This document shows, piece by piece, positions 1 to 7,704 of a stretch of DNA of 64,000 bases; positions within the stretch are counted from its first letter, which is position 1; each line of letters starts with the position of its first letter. The stretch is from Chryseobacterium sp. CY350 (GTDB lineage: Bacteria > Bacteroidota > Bacteroidia > Flavobacteriales > Weeksellaceae): NCBI RefSeq assembly GCF_027945075.1, contig NZ_CP116034.1, forward strand, positions 1,612,001-1,676,000, read 5' to 3'. Made by a program: the position numbers and the translations under genes. The notes under the pieces were generated by a model, which had not been told where the DNA came from, ran no database searches, and saw only the letters and a list, made by a program, of their open reading frames with translations.

Positions 1-212
1 AAACTGACGGTATTGTGAACGGCACAGATTCACAAGATCTTCAAGATTTTAAAACTTTAAACCTATTCCCTTTTTTGGGAGCAGAATATAAATTGACTGA
101 CCGATTTTTTGTCGATGCGAGATACAATTTTAATTTTTTCGACATGCACAAAAATGGTTTCACCACAAAAATAGGTTTCCTGCAGGCCGGCGTAGGCTAC
201 AGATTTAACTAA
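1..212 (+). CDS. Outer membrane beta-barrel protein, C-terminal part (5' end outside window)
   Basis: The open frame runs in from the left edge (frame starting at base 3) and stops at 210-212. The visible 69 or so residues alternate polar and hydrophobic residues as in beta-hairpins, for example a strand ending FVDARYNFNFF, and finish with GVGYRFN. The terminal aromatic Phe-Asn resembles the BAM-recognised last strand of outer membrane porin-like proteins of Bacteroidetes. The exact family cannot be decided from this fragment; an OmpA-like or PorT-like barrel is likely. It is followed directly by a strong hairpin terminator. Confidence 0.6.
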   Translation, partial: TDGIVNGTDSQDLQDFKTLNLFPFLGAEYKLTDRFFVDARYNFNFFDMHKNGFTTKIGFLQAGVGYRFN

Positions 213-220
213 AAAATAAT

Positions 221-252
221 AAAGAGAAACTCACAAGGTTTCTCTTTACTTT
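221..252 (+). terminator. Rho-independent terminator after the barrel gene
   Basis: A perfect 10-bp stem (aaagagaaac at 221-230 with gtttctcttt at 238-247) and 7-nt loop, followed by a T-rich stretch, lies 9 bases after the stop codon. Confidence 0.75.
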
Positions 253-254
253 TG
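247..254 (+). promoter_or_regulatory. Candidate -7 promoter element (TACTTTTG)
   Basis: It matches the Bacteroidetes consensus TAnnTTTG and lies 39 bases before the DUF6438 lipoprotein start. It overlaps the tail of the preceding terminator, so the upstream gene is ended and the lipoprotein started within the same 30 bases. No clear -33 TTG was found. Confidence 0.4.
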
Positions 255-292
255 GAACACTTATTGAGAGACTCCACACAAATTTAAAAAAA

Positions 293-781
293 ATGAAATA
301 TTTATTAAGTCTATTCGCTGCAGTACTTTTACTCTCATGCAGCACCCAAAAAAGTCAGTCAAAATATTCAACAATAGAATATGAGGCAGGAGCTTGTTTT
401 GGATTTTGCCCGATCTATAAAATGACAATACAGGCAGACAGAACCGCTGTTTTGGAAGCTGAACATTTTAATTTTTCTAAAGGTACCTCAAAAGACGAGT
501 TTTCAAAACCGAGAGAAGGAACTTTTACCACAACCATTAAAGAAGCAGATTACAATAAACTTGTTGCTTTATTAGACGGACTTGACGTAAAAAATCTTCA
601 GGATAAATACGGAAGCAAAAATATAAGTGATCTTCCAACTTCTTATTTAAGAATAAAATTTGCAGACGGAACTTCAAAAAACACAGAAGATTATGGTAAA
701 AGAGGTTCTGAAAAATTGATAAAAGTATATCAGTTTTTTGAGGATTTGAAGACGAATCAGCAGTGGAAAAAAGTGAAATAA
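293..781 (+). CDS. DUF6438-type lipoprotein
   Basis: A 162-residue lipoprotein. The N-terminus is a short signal peptide ending in LLLSC, with Cys16 as the lipidation site. The segment ACFGFCPIYKM (residues 34-44) matches the CFGxCPxY signature of DUF6438, a small family common in Bacteroidetes; the two cysteines could form a disulfide. The function of the family is unknown. The gene appears monocistronic, between a terminator and the promoter of the helicase. The name is a family call from the motif, not a functional assignment. Confidence 0.75.
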   Translation: MKYLLSLFAAVLLLSCSTQKSQSKYSTIEYEAGACFGFCPIYKMTIQADRTAVLEAEHFNFSKGTSKDEFSKPREGTFTTTIKEADYNKLVALLDGLDVKNLQDKYGSKNISDLPTSYLRIKFADGTSKNTEDYGKRGSEKLIKVYQFFEDLKTNQQWKKVK

Positions 782-802
782 CGGGAATCAATTAATTTAG
801 TT

Positions 803-810
803 TATCTTTG
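803..810 (+). promoter_or_regulatory. -7 promoter element (TATCTTTG) of the RhlE-like helicase gene
   Basis: Exact match to TAnnTTTG, the sigma-A -7 element of Bacteroidetes. It lies 136 bases before the helicase start, implying an unusually long leader of about 130 nt for this genome, where leaders of 10-30 nt are usual. Confidence 0.65.
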
Positions 811-817
811 CAGTATA

Positions 818-945
818 TTTCGCGGCATTCTCAGCCAGTAAAGTAATTTTTTACTTAAAAATTCTGTTAAAAGTTTTTAGCAGATTTTGCTAAAAATGAT
901 GAAGTATACTGCTTCAACCGCACTATTTTAATACACAATACCATT
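818..945 (+). promoter_or_regulatory. Structured mRNA leader of the DEAD-box helicase, with a short upstream ORF
   Basis: The leader holds a 6-bp hairpin (aagtaa 841-846 with ttactt 851-856) and a 9-bp perfect hairpin (tttttagca 874-882 with tgctaaaaa 888-896, loop of 5). An 11-codon reading frame, [11 protein letters not shown], starts at 896 on the last base of the second hairpin and stops at 929-931, 14 bases before the helicase TTG start. An 8-bp inverted repeat (gcagtata 810-817 with tatactgc 905-912) encloses both hairpins, but its left arm overlaps the expected start site of transcription, so it may act in DNA or not at all. Helicase genes in bacteria are often autoregulated or cold-induced through leaders; this role is inference. 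Confidence 0.45.
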
Positions 946-2205
946 TTGTTATTTACAGACTTAAACATTATCAAGCCCATTTTAGATGCGCTTCAAAAGG
1001 AAGGTTATGAAAAACCAACTCCTATTCAGGAACAATCAATTCCTTCAATTTTAGAACACAGAGATCTTTTGGGTACTGCGCAGACAGGAACAGGGAAAAC
1101 AGCAGCTTTTGCGATCCCAATCCTTCAGAATCTTACAGAAAGAAAAGGCCCCAAGAACAATCATATAAAAGCTCTTATTCTTACTCCGACAAGAGAATTG
1201 GCCATTCAGATCGAAGAAAGTTTCAATTCTTACGGTAAAAATTTACCTTTAAGAAAATTGGTGATTTTCGGAGGAGTGAAACAGGGAAGTCAGGAAACGG
1301 CTTTGCGAAGAGGTGTTGACATTTTGGTGGCAACTCCGGGAAGATTATTAGATTTTATCGCTCAGGGAATTATCAGTTTAAAAAATCTTGAAATTTTTGT
1401 ATTAGACGAAGCCGACAGAATGTTGGATATGGGTTTTGTACATGATGTAAAAAGAATTATTAAACTTTTACCTCAAAAAAGACAGACTCTTTTCTTCTCT
1501 GCAACGATGCCTACAGAAATTCAGAAATTGGCAGATTCAATTTTGAATACACCGATCAAGGTTTCTGTTACTCCTATTTCTTCGACTGCAGAAACGATTA
1601 AACAGGCTGTATATTTTGTTGATAAAGAAAATAAGTTAGAACTTTTGACTCATATTCTTCAAAATAATATCTCAGATTCAGTTTTAGTTTTCTCAAGAAC
1701 AAAACACGGTGCAGATAAAATTGCAAGAAAATTACAAGCCAATAACATCTCTGCAGAAGCAATTCACGGGAACAAATCTCAAAATGCGAGACAGAATGCT
1801 TTAAATAATTTTAAAGCAGGAAGAACACGTATTTTGGTTGCTACAGACATCGCGGCGAGAGGTATTGATATTGACGAACTGAAATACGTTGTTAATTTCG
1901 AACTTTCTGACGTTGCAGAAACCTATGTTCACAGAATCGGGAGAACAGGACGTGCAGGAGCAGAAGGATCTTCAATTTCATTCGTTGACGGATTAGATTT
2001 ATTAAATTTAAAAGACACCGAAAAATTGATCGGAATGAAAATTCCGGTTGAGAAAAATCATCCTTTCCATACTGATAATTTGGTGGTAGAAAAAAGAGAT
2101 TCCAATAACAAACCTTTTACTCCAAGACCAAAACCTGCAGGTCAGCAAAAATCTGATCATAGCAAGAAACCAAAAAATAAAAGTAATTTTTCTAGAAAGA
2201 AATAA
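946..2205 (+). CDS. DEAD-box ATP-dependent RNA helicase (RhlE-like)
   Basis: An RNA-dependent ATPase that remodels RNA duplexes, probably in ribosome assembly or RNA turnover. The Q motif (PTPIQ, about 24-28), Walker A AQTGTGKT (45-52), [18 protein letters not shown] (FFSATMP) and HRIGRTGR motifs are all present in order across two RecA-like domains. The C-terminus after about residue 375 is a short basic Lys/Pro/Asn-rich tail, as in RhlE proteins. The 419-residue length is normal. No ATG is available near the Q-motif phenylalanine (F3), so a TTG start at 946 is the best choice; the TTG is A/T-rich upstream with no Shine-Dalgarno. The start lies just after a short upstream ORF. Confidence 0.93.
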   Translation: MLFTDLNIIKPILDALQKEGYEKPTPIQEQSIPSILEHRDLLGTAQTGTGKTAAFAIPILQNLTERKGPKNNHIKALILTPTRELAIQIEESFNSYGKNLPLRKLVIFGGVKQGSQETALRRGVDILVATPGRLLDFIAQGIISLKNLEIFVLDEADRMLDMGFVHDVKRIIKLLPQKRQTLFFSATMPTEIQKLADSILNTPIKVSVTPISSTAETIKQAVYFVDKENKLELLTHILQNNISDSVLVFSRTKHGADKIARKLQANNISAEAIHGNKSQNARQNALNNFKAGRTRILVATDIAARGIDIDELKYVVNFELSDVAETYVHRIGRTGRAGAEGSSISFVDGLDLLNLKDTEKLIGMKIPVEKNHPFHTDNLVVEKRDSNNKPFTPRPKPAGQQKSDHSKKPKNKSNFSRKK

Positions 2206-2211
2206 AAATTG

Positions 2212-2242
2212 AAGCCTTCCAAAATTTGGAAGGCTTTATTTT
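2212..2242. terminator. Bidirectional hairpin terminator between helicase and tatD
   Basis: A 9-bp perfect stem (aagccttcc 2212-2220 with ggaaggctt 2228-2236) with T runs on the plus side and A runs before it. It sits between convergent genes and can serve both. Confidence 0.8.
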
Positions 2243-2252
2243 TTCAGCTAAT

Positions 2253-3017
2253 TTAGTTTACAAACATTCGTTTTGCATTCTCAGTCGTAATCATGTCAAT
2301 ATCAGCAAAATCTTTATTGTAAATATTCACCAATTTTCCAGCGACCAAATCAAGATAAGAACTTTCATTTCTTTTTCCTCTGAACGGAACTGGTGCGAGG
2401 TAAGGAGAATCTGTTTCTAAAACAATTTTATCTAATGGAATTTCATTTAAAAACTGATCAATTTTTCCATTTTTGAAAGTGACTACTCCACCGATTCCTA
2501 AAATAAAATTTAAATCGATGGCATGTTTTGCGTGCTCCAAATTTCCAGAGAAGCAATGGAAAATTCCTCGCAATTTCGGATGTTTTTTTCTTTCTAAAAC
2601 TTCAAACGTTTCATCAAAACTTTCTCTGGTATGAATTACAATCGGCAAATCTTTTTCAATCGCCCAGTCAATTTGCTGTTCAAAAGCTTTTACCTGAATA
2701 TCTAAAGTCGTTTTATCCCAATACAGATCGATCCCGATTTCTCCGATTGCAGGGAAATGACGTTCATTCAGATAATTTTTTACTATTTTCAGTTCTTTTT
2801 CCCAAGATTCCGGTTTTACATAACATGGGTGAAGTCCCATCATTGAAAAAATCTGGTTTGGATAATCACTTTCCAGCTGAAGCATTTTTTCGTGAAATTC
2901 TGAATCGATTGCCGGTAGATAAAACTCTGTAATTCCTTTATCTAAAGCTCTTTGAATCGTTTCTTTTCTGTCTTCATCAAACTCTTCCGAATATAAATGG
3001 GTATGCGTATCAATCAT
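2253..3017 (-). CDS. TatD family metal-dependent DNase
   Basis: A 254-residue TIM-barrel hydrolase of the TatD family (3'-5' exonuclease or deoxyribonuclease activity in studied members). The N-terminal metal site reads MIDTHTHLY. Further motifs are GEIGIDLYWD with the conserved Glu, IVIHTRES, FHCFSG, and LETDSPYLAP at the C-terminal end, which together are diagnostic. It is the third gene of a tight minus-strand operon after the GSCFA and DUF4269 genes (gaps of 6 and 5 bases). Family assignment is secure; the in vivo role, DNA repair or quality control, is not visible here. Confidence 0.92.
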   Translation of the reverse strand: MIDTHTHLYSEEFDEDRKETIQRALDKGITEFYLPAIDSEFHEKMLQLESDYPNQIFSMMGLHPCYVKPESWEKELKIVKNYLNERHFPAIGEIGIDLYWDKTTLDIQVKAFEQQIDWAIEKDLPIVIHTRESFDETFEVLERKKHPKLRGIFHCFSGNLEHAKHAIDLNFILGIGGVVTFKNGKIDQFLNEIPLDKIVLETDSPYLAPVPFRGKRNESSYLDLVAGKLVNIYNKDFADIDMITTENAKRMFVN

Positions 3018-3022
3018 TATTT

Positions 3023-3550
3023 TTAAAATTTTAATAGATCTTCGTAAGGATTCTCTAAATTCAGCAACATTCCGAAAGCTGGTTCTGTTTTGATTCCTTT
3101 TTTCTTCAGTTCTATTATTTTTTGTTTAAAATCTTCTCCTTTCTCCTTTAATATTTTGTGTTCAGCAATCATGTGCAGATAGGCATTTTGGTGAGTTGTT
3201 GGTTTGTTTTGTGCAAAAATTTCAATTGGAAACTCTTCCAACATAAAATTTATCACAATACATTTTTCGCCATTAATAATCGGATATTCAACTTTTACAT
3301 CTGCATTAGAAGGAATCATTTTACTAAATGCAATATCATCTAAAAAATCTTCTTCAAATCTGAGATCAACTTCACAAATAATATCTAAATTACTTCCCTC
3401 AATATCAATTTCTATCGGAATCGTTCCTGCTAAAATCGGCGAAAAATTAGAAAGCTTTTCAAATACTTTATAACTTGTAAGAACGTCAAAAGCTCTTTTC
3501 TGTCTTTCATTTCCATATTTCAGATAATCAATTTTAGTAAAGTCAATCAT
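3023..3550 (-). CDS. DUF4269 domain-containing protein (nucleotidyltransferase-like)
   Basis: A 175-residue protein. Segments LAGTIPIEIDIEGSNLDI (about 41-58) and the following EVDLRF resemble the DUF4269 family, which looks like a minimal nucleotidyltransferase fold with acidic residues in a G(T/S)xxxxxDxxxSDxD-like pattern. The stretch from about residue 88 to 112 gives a second conserved block (ending FPIEIFAQ). No function is known. It lies in a compact operon between the GSCFA gene and tatD, with 5-6-base gaps, so the three are co-transcribed. Confidence 0.75.
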   Translation of the reverse strand: MIDFTKIDYLKYGNERQKRAFDVLTSYKVFEKLSNFSPILAGTIPIEIDIEGSNLDIICEVDLRFEEDFLDDIAFSKMIPSNADVKVEYPIINGEKCIVINFMLEEFPIEIFAQNKPTTHQNAYLHMIAEHKILKEKGEDFKQKIIELKKKGIKTEPAFGMLLNLENPYEDLLKF

Positions 3551-3556
3551 TCGAAA

Positions 3557-4507
3557 TCAGAATATTTTGTGTTTGGTTTTCTTTTGCTGAATTTCAATTC
3601 TTTGATTTAGTTTGTCTCTAAACTCAATATATTTTGGATCTTTTTCATCATCAGAACGATGTTCTAAAGCTTTGTTAATTTTAAAATTTTCTTTAATAAA
3701 ATCTTTAGTTTCATCTGAAAAATAAGCATTTCCAAATTTCTCAAAAATATAATTAACTGCCTGAGAATTAGGATGAATCATATCTTCTTTGTAAAAACGG
3801 TAATCACGCAAATCATCCATCAAGATCTCGTAAACAGGAAGATAATGACAGTTTTCTATCTCTGAAATCACTTCATGAATGGCCGTAATCAGTTTTGATT
3901 TGCTCAGCTGATTTTCAATCATTCCGTCTTTTGTATGACGAACCGGCGAAACGGTAAACAAAATATGAAGATCATCTTTGCAAATATCTTTCAGATTTAA
4001 AATTGTATCGTAGATAGAATCTGTAAGCTCCTGATGCGTCAGCAATCTTTTTTCAAAAAACTTCTGCGGAATTTTATGGCAGTTGGCAACAAGCTTTTTC
4101 TTGGGTTCAAATTCATAAATAAATGAAGTTCCATACGTGATAATCACCCAATTTGAATCTTGAAGAAACTGATTTCCATCAACAATTTTCCTATTGATTT
4201 TGTCTAAAGTCTGATAAATAAACCTTGTATCAAAGCTTGAATGATGATCTAAAGAAATATATTCATCATTAAAAATAATCAGTTCTTCCTCGTGATAAAA
4301 CTCAGAATCATGGAGTCTTTTAATGGAATTATTAATTGAAAAAGGATTAAATAAAGTCCCAAAAGGATTATTAAAGGTCCGCAACTGACCTTGCTGAAAT
4401 AATTCAGACATTTCAGAAGCGAAACACGAACCTATTGAAAATATTTTATCTTCAATATCAATTTTCTTGTCAGATTCTGCGATATTAACTTCTGTCCTGA
4501 ATTTCAT
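3557..4507 (-). CDS. GSCFA domain-containing protein
   Basis: A 316-residue protein with the name-giving motif GSCFA at 26-30, followed by FNNPFGTLFNP. Later blocks WVIITYGTSF, TVSPVRH and the C-terminal DMIHPNSQAVNYI are those of this SGNH-hydrolase-like family found mainly in Bacteroidetes and some proteobacteria. The Ser in GSCFA and the D-x-x-H in DMIHPN would be the SGNH-type catalytic pair (inference). It is the first gene of the GSCFA-DUF4269-tatD operon. The substrate is unknown; an esterase or acyl-transfer activity is possible. Confidence 0.85.
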   Translation of the reverse strand: MKFRTEVNIAESDKKIDIEDKIFSIGSCFASEMSELFQQGQLRTFNNPFGTLFNPFSINNSIKRLHDSEFYHEEELIIFNDEYISLDHHSSFDTRFIYQTLDKINRKIVDGNQFLQDSNWVIITYGTSFIYEFEPKKKLVANCHKIPQKFFEKRLLTHQELTDSIYDTILNLKDICKDDLHILFTVSPVRHTKDGMIENQLSKSKLITAIHEVISEIENCHYLPVYEILMDDLRDYRFYKEDMIHPNSQAVNYIFEKFGNAYFSDETKDFIKENFKINKALEHRSDDEKDPKYIEFRDKLNQRIEIQQKKTKHKIF

Positions 4508-4584
4508 TTTTATTAGGTAAGAGATTGAATATATTAGATTGTAGATAAACTGTTAAGTAAAACCTATTATCTGCAACCTGAAAA

Positions 4585-5556
4585 TTAGCTTTCTCTTCTC
4601 AAAAGGTAATTTGCCAACTCAGCAAACGGTTTTTTCTTATCTTCGGCAATGTCTATTTTTGAAAGATAACTTTGACCGATTTCATTATGCTTTTCGATCA
4701 GACGTAATGCTTTTTCGTCAACTTTTGTTCTTCTGAAAATCTTTTCAACACCGTAGACTTTATCAATATTATCCGTTTTTTTGGAATACCAGTAATCCAG
4801 TTCTTTTTTCTCTTCTTCTGTACCGTGTTCTTTGGCTAAAAGATAAAGAACAGTTTTTTTATTTTCGTAAATATCACCTGCGTGTTTCTTACCAAACTGT
4901 GCCTGATCTCCGAATACATCCAAATAATCATCCATAATCTGAAAAGCGATTCCGATGTGTTTTCCGAAATTGAAGATCGCTTTAGCATCTTTAAACTGTG
5001 CTTTGGCAATCAAAGCACCAATCTCAAATGAAGATGCGCTTAAAACTCCGGTTTTATAAGTAATCATTCTGATGTAGTCATCAAAAGTCACATTTTCCTG
5101 AGTTTCAAAATTGATGTCATATTGCTGACCTTCACACAGAAGCAAACCTGTATGGGTGAAAATTCTGATACACGCTTTAAAAATTTCCGGTTCAAGATCT
5201 TCAAAGAATTTGTAAGCTTTCAGCATCAATCCATCTCCGGAAAGAATTCCAACATTGATTCCGTGTAAAGTATGGATGGTAGGTTTATTTCTTCTTAGTG
5301 GTGCTTCATCCATAATATCATCATGAATCAGCGTAAAATTATGGAAAAACTCAATCGCCAAAGCGGGCTTTATAGCCTGTTTCATGTCACCTCCGAACAA
5401 ATCACACGCCATCAATACCATGATCGGACGAAGGCGCTTTCCTCCGTGCGAGATGATATAATTCATCGGTTCGTATAACTCGGCGGGTTTATCTTTAAAC
5501 GTATATTTAGTAATGGCATCAGCAACAATCTGTTGGTAGGTGTCTAAGAATTCCAT
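4585..5556 (-). CDS. Polyprenyl diphosphate synthase (trans-isoprenyl diphosphate synthase)
   Basis: Condenses isopentenyl diphosphate with allylic diphosphates to make long isoprenoid diphosphates, probably the precursor for the menaquinone side chain. GGKRLRP (38-44), first aspartate-rich motif DDIMD (79-83) and second motif DDYLD (about 210-214) are intact. The length of 323 residues is typical. An upstream in-frame ATG at 5577 would add 7 residues but lies in the promoter element TATTTTTG (5582-5575), so MEFLDTYQ is the start. The chain length of the product cannot be read from the sequence. Confidence 0.9.
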   Translation of the reverse strand: MEFLDTYQQIVADAITKYTFKDKPAELYEPMNYIISHGGKRLRPIMVLMACDLFGGDMKQAIKPALAIEFFHNFTLIHDDIMDEAPLRRNKPTIHTLHGINVGILSGDGLMLKAYKFFEDLEPEIFKACIRIFTHTGLLLCEGQQYDINFETQENVTFDDYIRMITYKTGVLSASSFEIGALIAKAQFKDAKAIFNFGKHIGIAFQIMDDYLDVFGDQAQFGKKHAGDIYENKKTVLYLLAKEHGTEEEKKELDYWYSKKTDNIDKVYGVEKIFRRTKVDEKALRLIEKHNEIGQSYLSKIDIAEDKKKPFAELANYLLRRES

Positions 5557-5574
5557 AAAAGATTTTAATTTGAA

Positions 5575-5582
5575 CAAAAATA
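5575..5582 (-). promoter_or_regulatory. -7 promoter element of the polyprenyl synthase gene
   Basis: TATTTTTG on the minus strand, 18 bases before the chosen ATG. It overlaps an alternative upstream ATG and so rules that start out. Confidence 0.6.
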
Positions 5583-5599
5583 CGATTTTCTTAGGGGTT

Positions 5600-5636
5600 T
5601 CAAAACAAAAAACTTTGCCTGTTGAGACAAAGTTTT
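5600..5636 (-). terminator. Terminator of the DUF47-PiT operon
   Basis: A 9-bp stem (aaaactttg 5609-5617 with caaagtttt 5628-5636), followed in the minus direction by a T-rich run, just after the PiT stop codon. Confidence 0.65.
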
Positions 5637-5658
5637 GTGATATGATTTATTTCTTTAA

Positions 5659-6801
5659 TTAAGTCAAATAAGTTACTGCAAGATACGTAAGCGCAGCAAC
5701 AATTGCCGAAATAGGAATCGTTAAAACCCAAGCCCAAAGTAAGCTTACTGTAATTCCCCAACGTACTGCAGAAACTCTTTTTGTTAATCCAACACCGATA
5801 ATAGAACCGGTAATCGTATGTGTCGTAGAAACCGGAATCCCGAAGTGATCGGTAATAAAAAGCGTTATTGCACCAGCAGTTTCAGCACTTACACCTTCTA
5901 ATGGAGTTACTTTTGTGATTTTTGTTCCCATTGTTTTGATGATCTTCCAGCCTCCACTCATGGTTCCTAATGCGATCGCGATGAAAGAAACTAACGGAAC
6001 CCACATATAATGCTGTGCAAAATAATTAAAACGTTCAGCAGTTTCAATATTTAGATAAACAGGATCCTGAAGCATGTTCACGTGGTAGTAAATTAAAGCA
6101 GCTCCGATGATCCCCATTACTTTCTGAGCGTCATTCAAACCGTGCCCTAAACTGAACAAAGCCGAAGAAACCAACTGTAATCTTTTGAAAGATTGATCTG
6201 CTTTATGAGGATTCGACTTTTTATAAAGATGCACAATGATTAAAGTAATGATAATCGAAATTACCATCCCGATAATCGGTGCCAGGAAAATAAATAAGAA
6301 AATAGGAATTACTTTGCTGAATTTCACAACATCCTGACTAGCAACCTTTGACACGGTCTGCGTTACAGTTTCCCACATTCCTAAATCCGGAGTGGCAGCT
6401 ACAACTTCGCGGTAATCCATTAAAAAAGCATGCATTAATGCTGCTCCTAAGAAACCACCAATCAGCGTGTGAGATGATGATGAAGGAATACCGAACCACC
6501 ATGTTAAAAGGTTCCATGCAATTGCAGCAATTAAACCTGAAAAAATAACTTCTAGCGTAATAAAATTTTCGTTGACGGTTTTAGCAATCGTGTTACCGAT
6601 TTTAAACTCACCAATGATATACGCAGCGATAAAGAAAGCGGCAAAATTCCAGAGTGCTGCCCAAAGTACAGCCTGAAACGGCGTTAAAACTTTTGTAGAA
6701 ACAATCGTCGCAATAGAATTGGCTGCATCATGAAAACCATTAATATAATCGAAGATTAAAGCCAAAGCAATAATAACCGTAAGTAAAATAGGAAATTCCA
6801 T
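5659..6801 (-). CDS. PiT family inorganic phosphate transporter
   Basis: A 380-residue inner-membrane phosphate:cation symporter. The family signatures are both seen: DYINGFHDAANSIATIVSTK near the N-terminus and GHGLNDAQKVMGIIGAAL in the middle, and the second PiT repeat FGIPVSTTHTITG near the C-terminus parallels FGIPSSSSHTLIGG. About ten hydrophobic segments can be counted. It is 18 bases downstream of a DUF47 gene on the same strand, the usual partner arrangement, and followed by a terminator. In many bacteria this pair supplies low-affinity phosphate uptake. Confidence 0.93.
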   Translation of the reverse strand: MEFPILLTVIIALALIFDYINGFHDAANSIATIVSTKVLTPFQAVLWAALWNFAAFFIAAYIIGEFKIGNTIAKTVNENFITLEVIFSGLIAAIAWNLLTWWFGIPSSSSHTLIGGFLGAALMHAFLMDYREVVAATPDLGMWETVTQTVSKVASQDVVKFSKVIPIFLFIFLAPIIGMVISIIITLIIVHLYKKSNPHKADQSFKRLQLVSSALFSLGHGLNDAQKVMGIIGAALIYYHVNMLQDPVYLNIETAERFNYFAQHYMWVPLVSFIAIALGTMSGGWKIIKTMGTKITKVTPLEGVSAETAGAITLFITDHFGIPVSTTHTITGSIIGVGLTKRVSAVRWGITVSLLWAWVLTIPISAIVAALTYLAVTYLT

Positions 6802-6819
6802 TTTTGTTATGTATTGTTT

Positions 6820-7458
6820 TTAAGCGTATTTAATCATGATGTTCTCAATCGTGTTGGCAACATCTTCTGCTTTATCGGTTACGATCTCAAGATAGTTTAG
6901 AACTGAGGATATTTTGATGATATTGATGGCATCATTCGTCTCAAAAAGCTCTACCATAGAGTTTGAAAGAAGATCATCAGCAATATTTTCGATAGAATTT
7001 ACTTTGATACAAGCTTCCTTCACCTGCTCCATGTTTTTAAAACCTTTGAGATTTTTCATGGCATTCTGAATTTCAAGACAAGCCTTGTGAATCAATAATG
7101 AGAAGTCTGCATAAGCCTTCATCATCGGAGATTTGTATAAGAAAATATATTTCGTAGAAGCGTAGATATAATCTGCAATATCATCAAGACCTGTTGCCAA
7201 AGTGTGAATATCTTCACGGTCGAAAGGTGTGATGAAGTTTTTCCCCAATTCAATAAAGATCTCATGAGTGAGCTCATCATTTTTGTGCTCATAGTCGCTC
7301 ATCAGTTTCAACATTGCGTCGTCATTTAGATCGAAATCTTTTACGCCGTTGTTGAAGTCATTAGACATTGCAACTAAGTTCTCTGTTACTTTTTCGAAAA
7401 GCACAAAGAAAATTTTATCTTTTGGCTGAAATGCGTGGAAAATATTACCAATTGCCAT
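6820..7458 (-). CDS. DUF47 family protein (PhoU-like phosphate transport regulator)
   Basis: A 212-residue all-helical cytoplasmic protein of the DUF47/TIGR00153 family, related in fold to PhoU. Acidic blocks such as MSDYEHKNDELTHEIF and LATGLDDIADYIYASTKY show the E/DxxxD metal-binding pattern of PhoU-type three-helix bundles. It precedes the PiT gene in the same operon (gap 18), the arrangement in which DUF47 proteins modulate the transporter. No promoter matching TAnnTTTG was found upstream in 7459-7700. Confidence 0.88.
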   Translation of the reverse strand: MAIGNIFHAFQPKDKIFFVLFEKVTENLVAMSNDFNNGVKDFDLNDDAMLKLMSDYEHKNDELTHEIFIELGKNFITPFDREDIHTLATGLDDIADYIYASTKYIFLYKSPMMKAYADFSLLIHKACLEIQNAMKNLKGFKNMEQVKEACIKVNSIENIADDLLSNSMVELFETNDAINIIKISSVLNYLEIVTDKAEDVANTIENIMIKYA

Positions 7459-7654
7459 TTGTAAATTGTATTTAATTTATTCGTGTGCAAATTTCCTAAA
7501 AAAGCATCTTAACAAAAAGCAACTTGCATTAATTTTTGTTAATATTGAATTAATATTTGTTCACACACATTGCTAAATATAATATCGAGCGCGCATCAAT
7601 TTAGCAGTCAAAGAATTAAGATTAAGTCTTACTGTTTATTTAAATTGTTCAAAA

Positions 7655-7684
7655 TAAAAAAAGCCGACAAATTGCCGGCTTTTG
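7655..7684 (-). terminator. Terminator of the DeaD-like helicase gene
   Basis: A hairpin with 6-bp stem (aagccg 7661-7666 with cggctt 7676-7681) followed in the minus direction by a long T run (complement of 7651-7660). Confidence 0.7.
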
Positions 7685-7704
7685 ATATATTTATAAGTTT
7701 CAGA

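Noticed and set aside
810..912. An 8-bp outer stem (810-817 with 905-912) as part of the helicase leader RNA
   Set aside because: Its left arm overlaps the expected transcription start, so it would be only partly transcribed. I keep it as a DNA repeat to test, not as RNA structure.
3158..3473. Short plus-strand frames inside the DUF4269 gene
   Set aside because: They are shadows of the real gene in an A/T-rich region with no promoter of their own.
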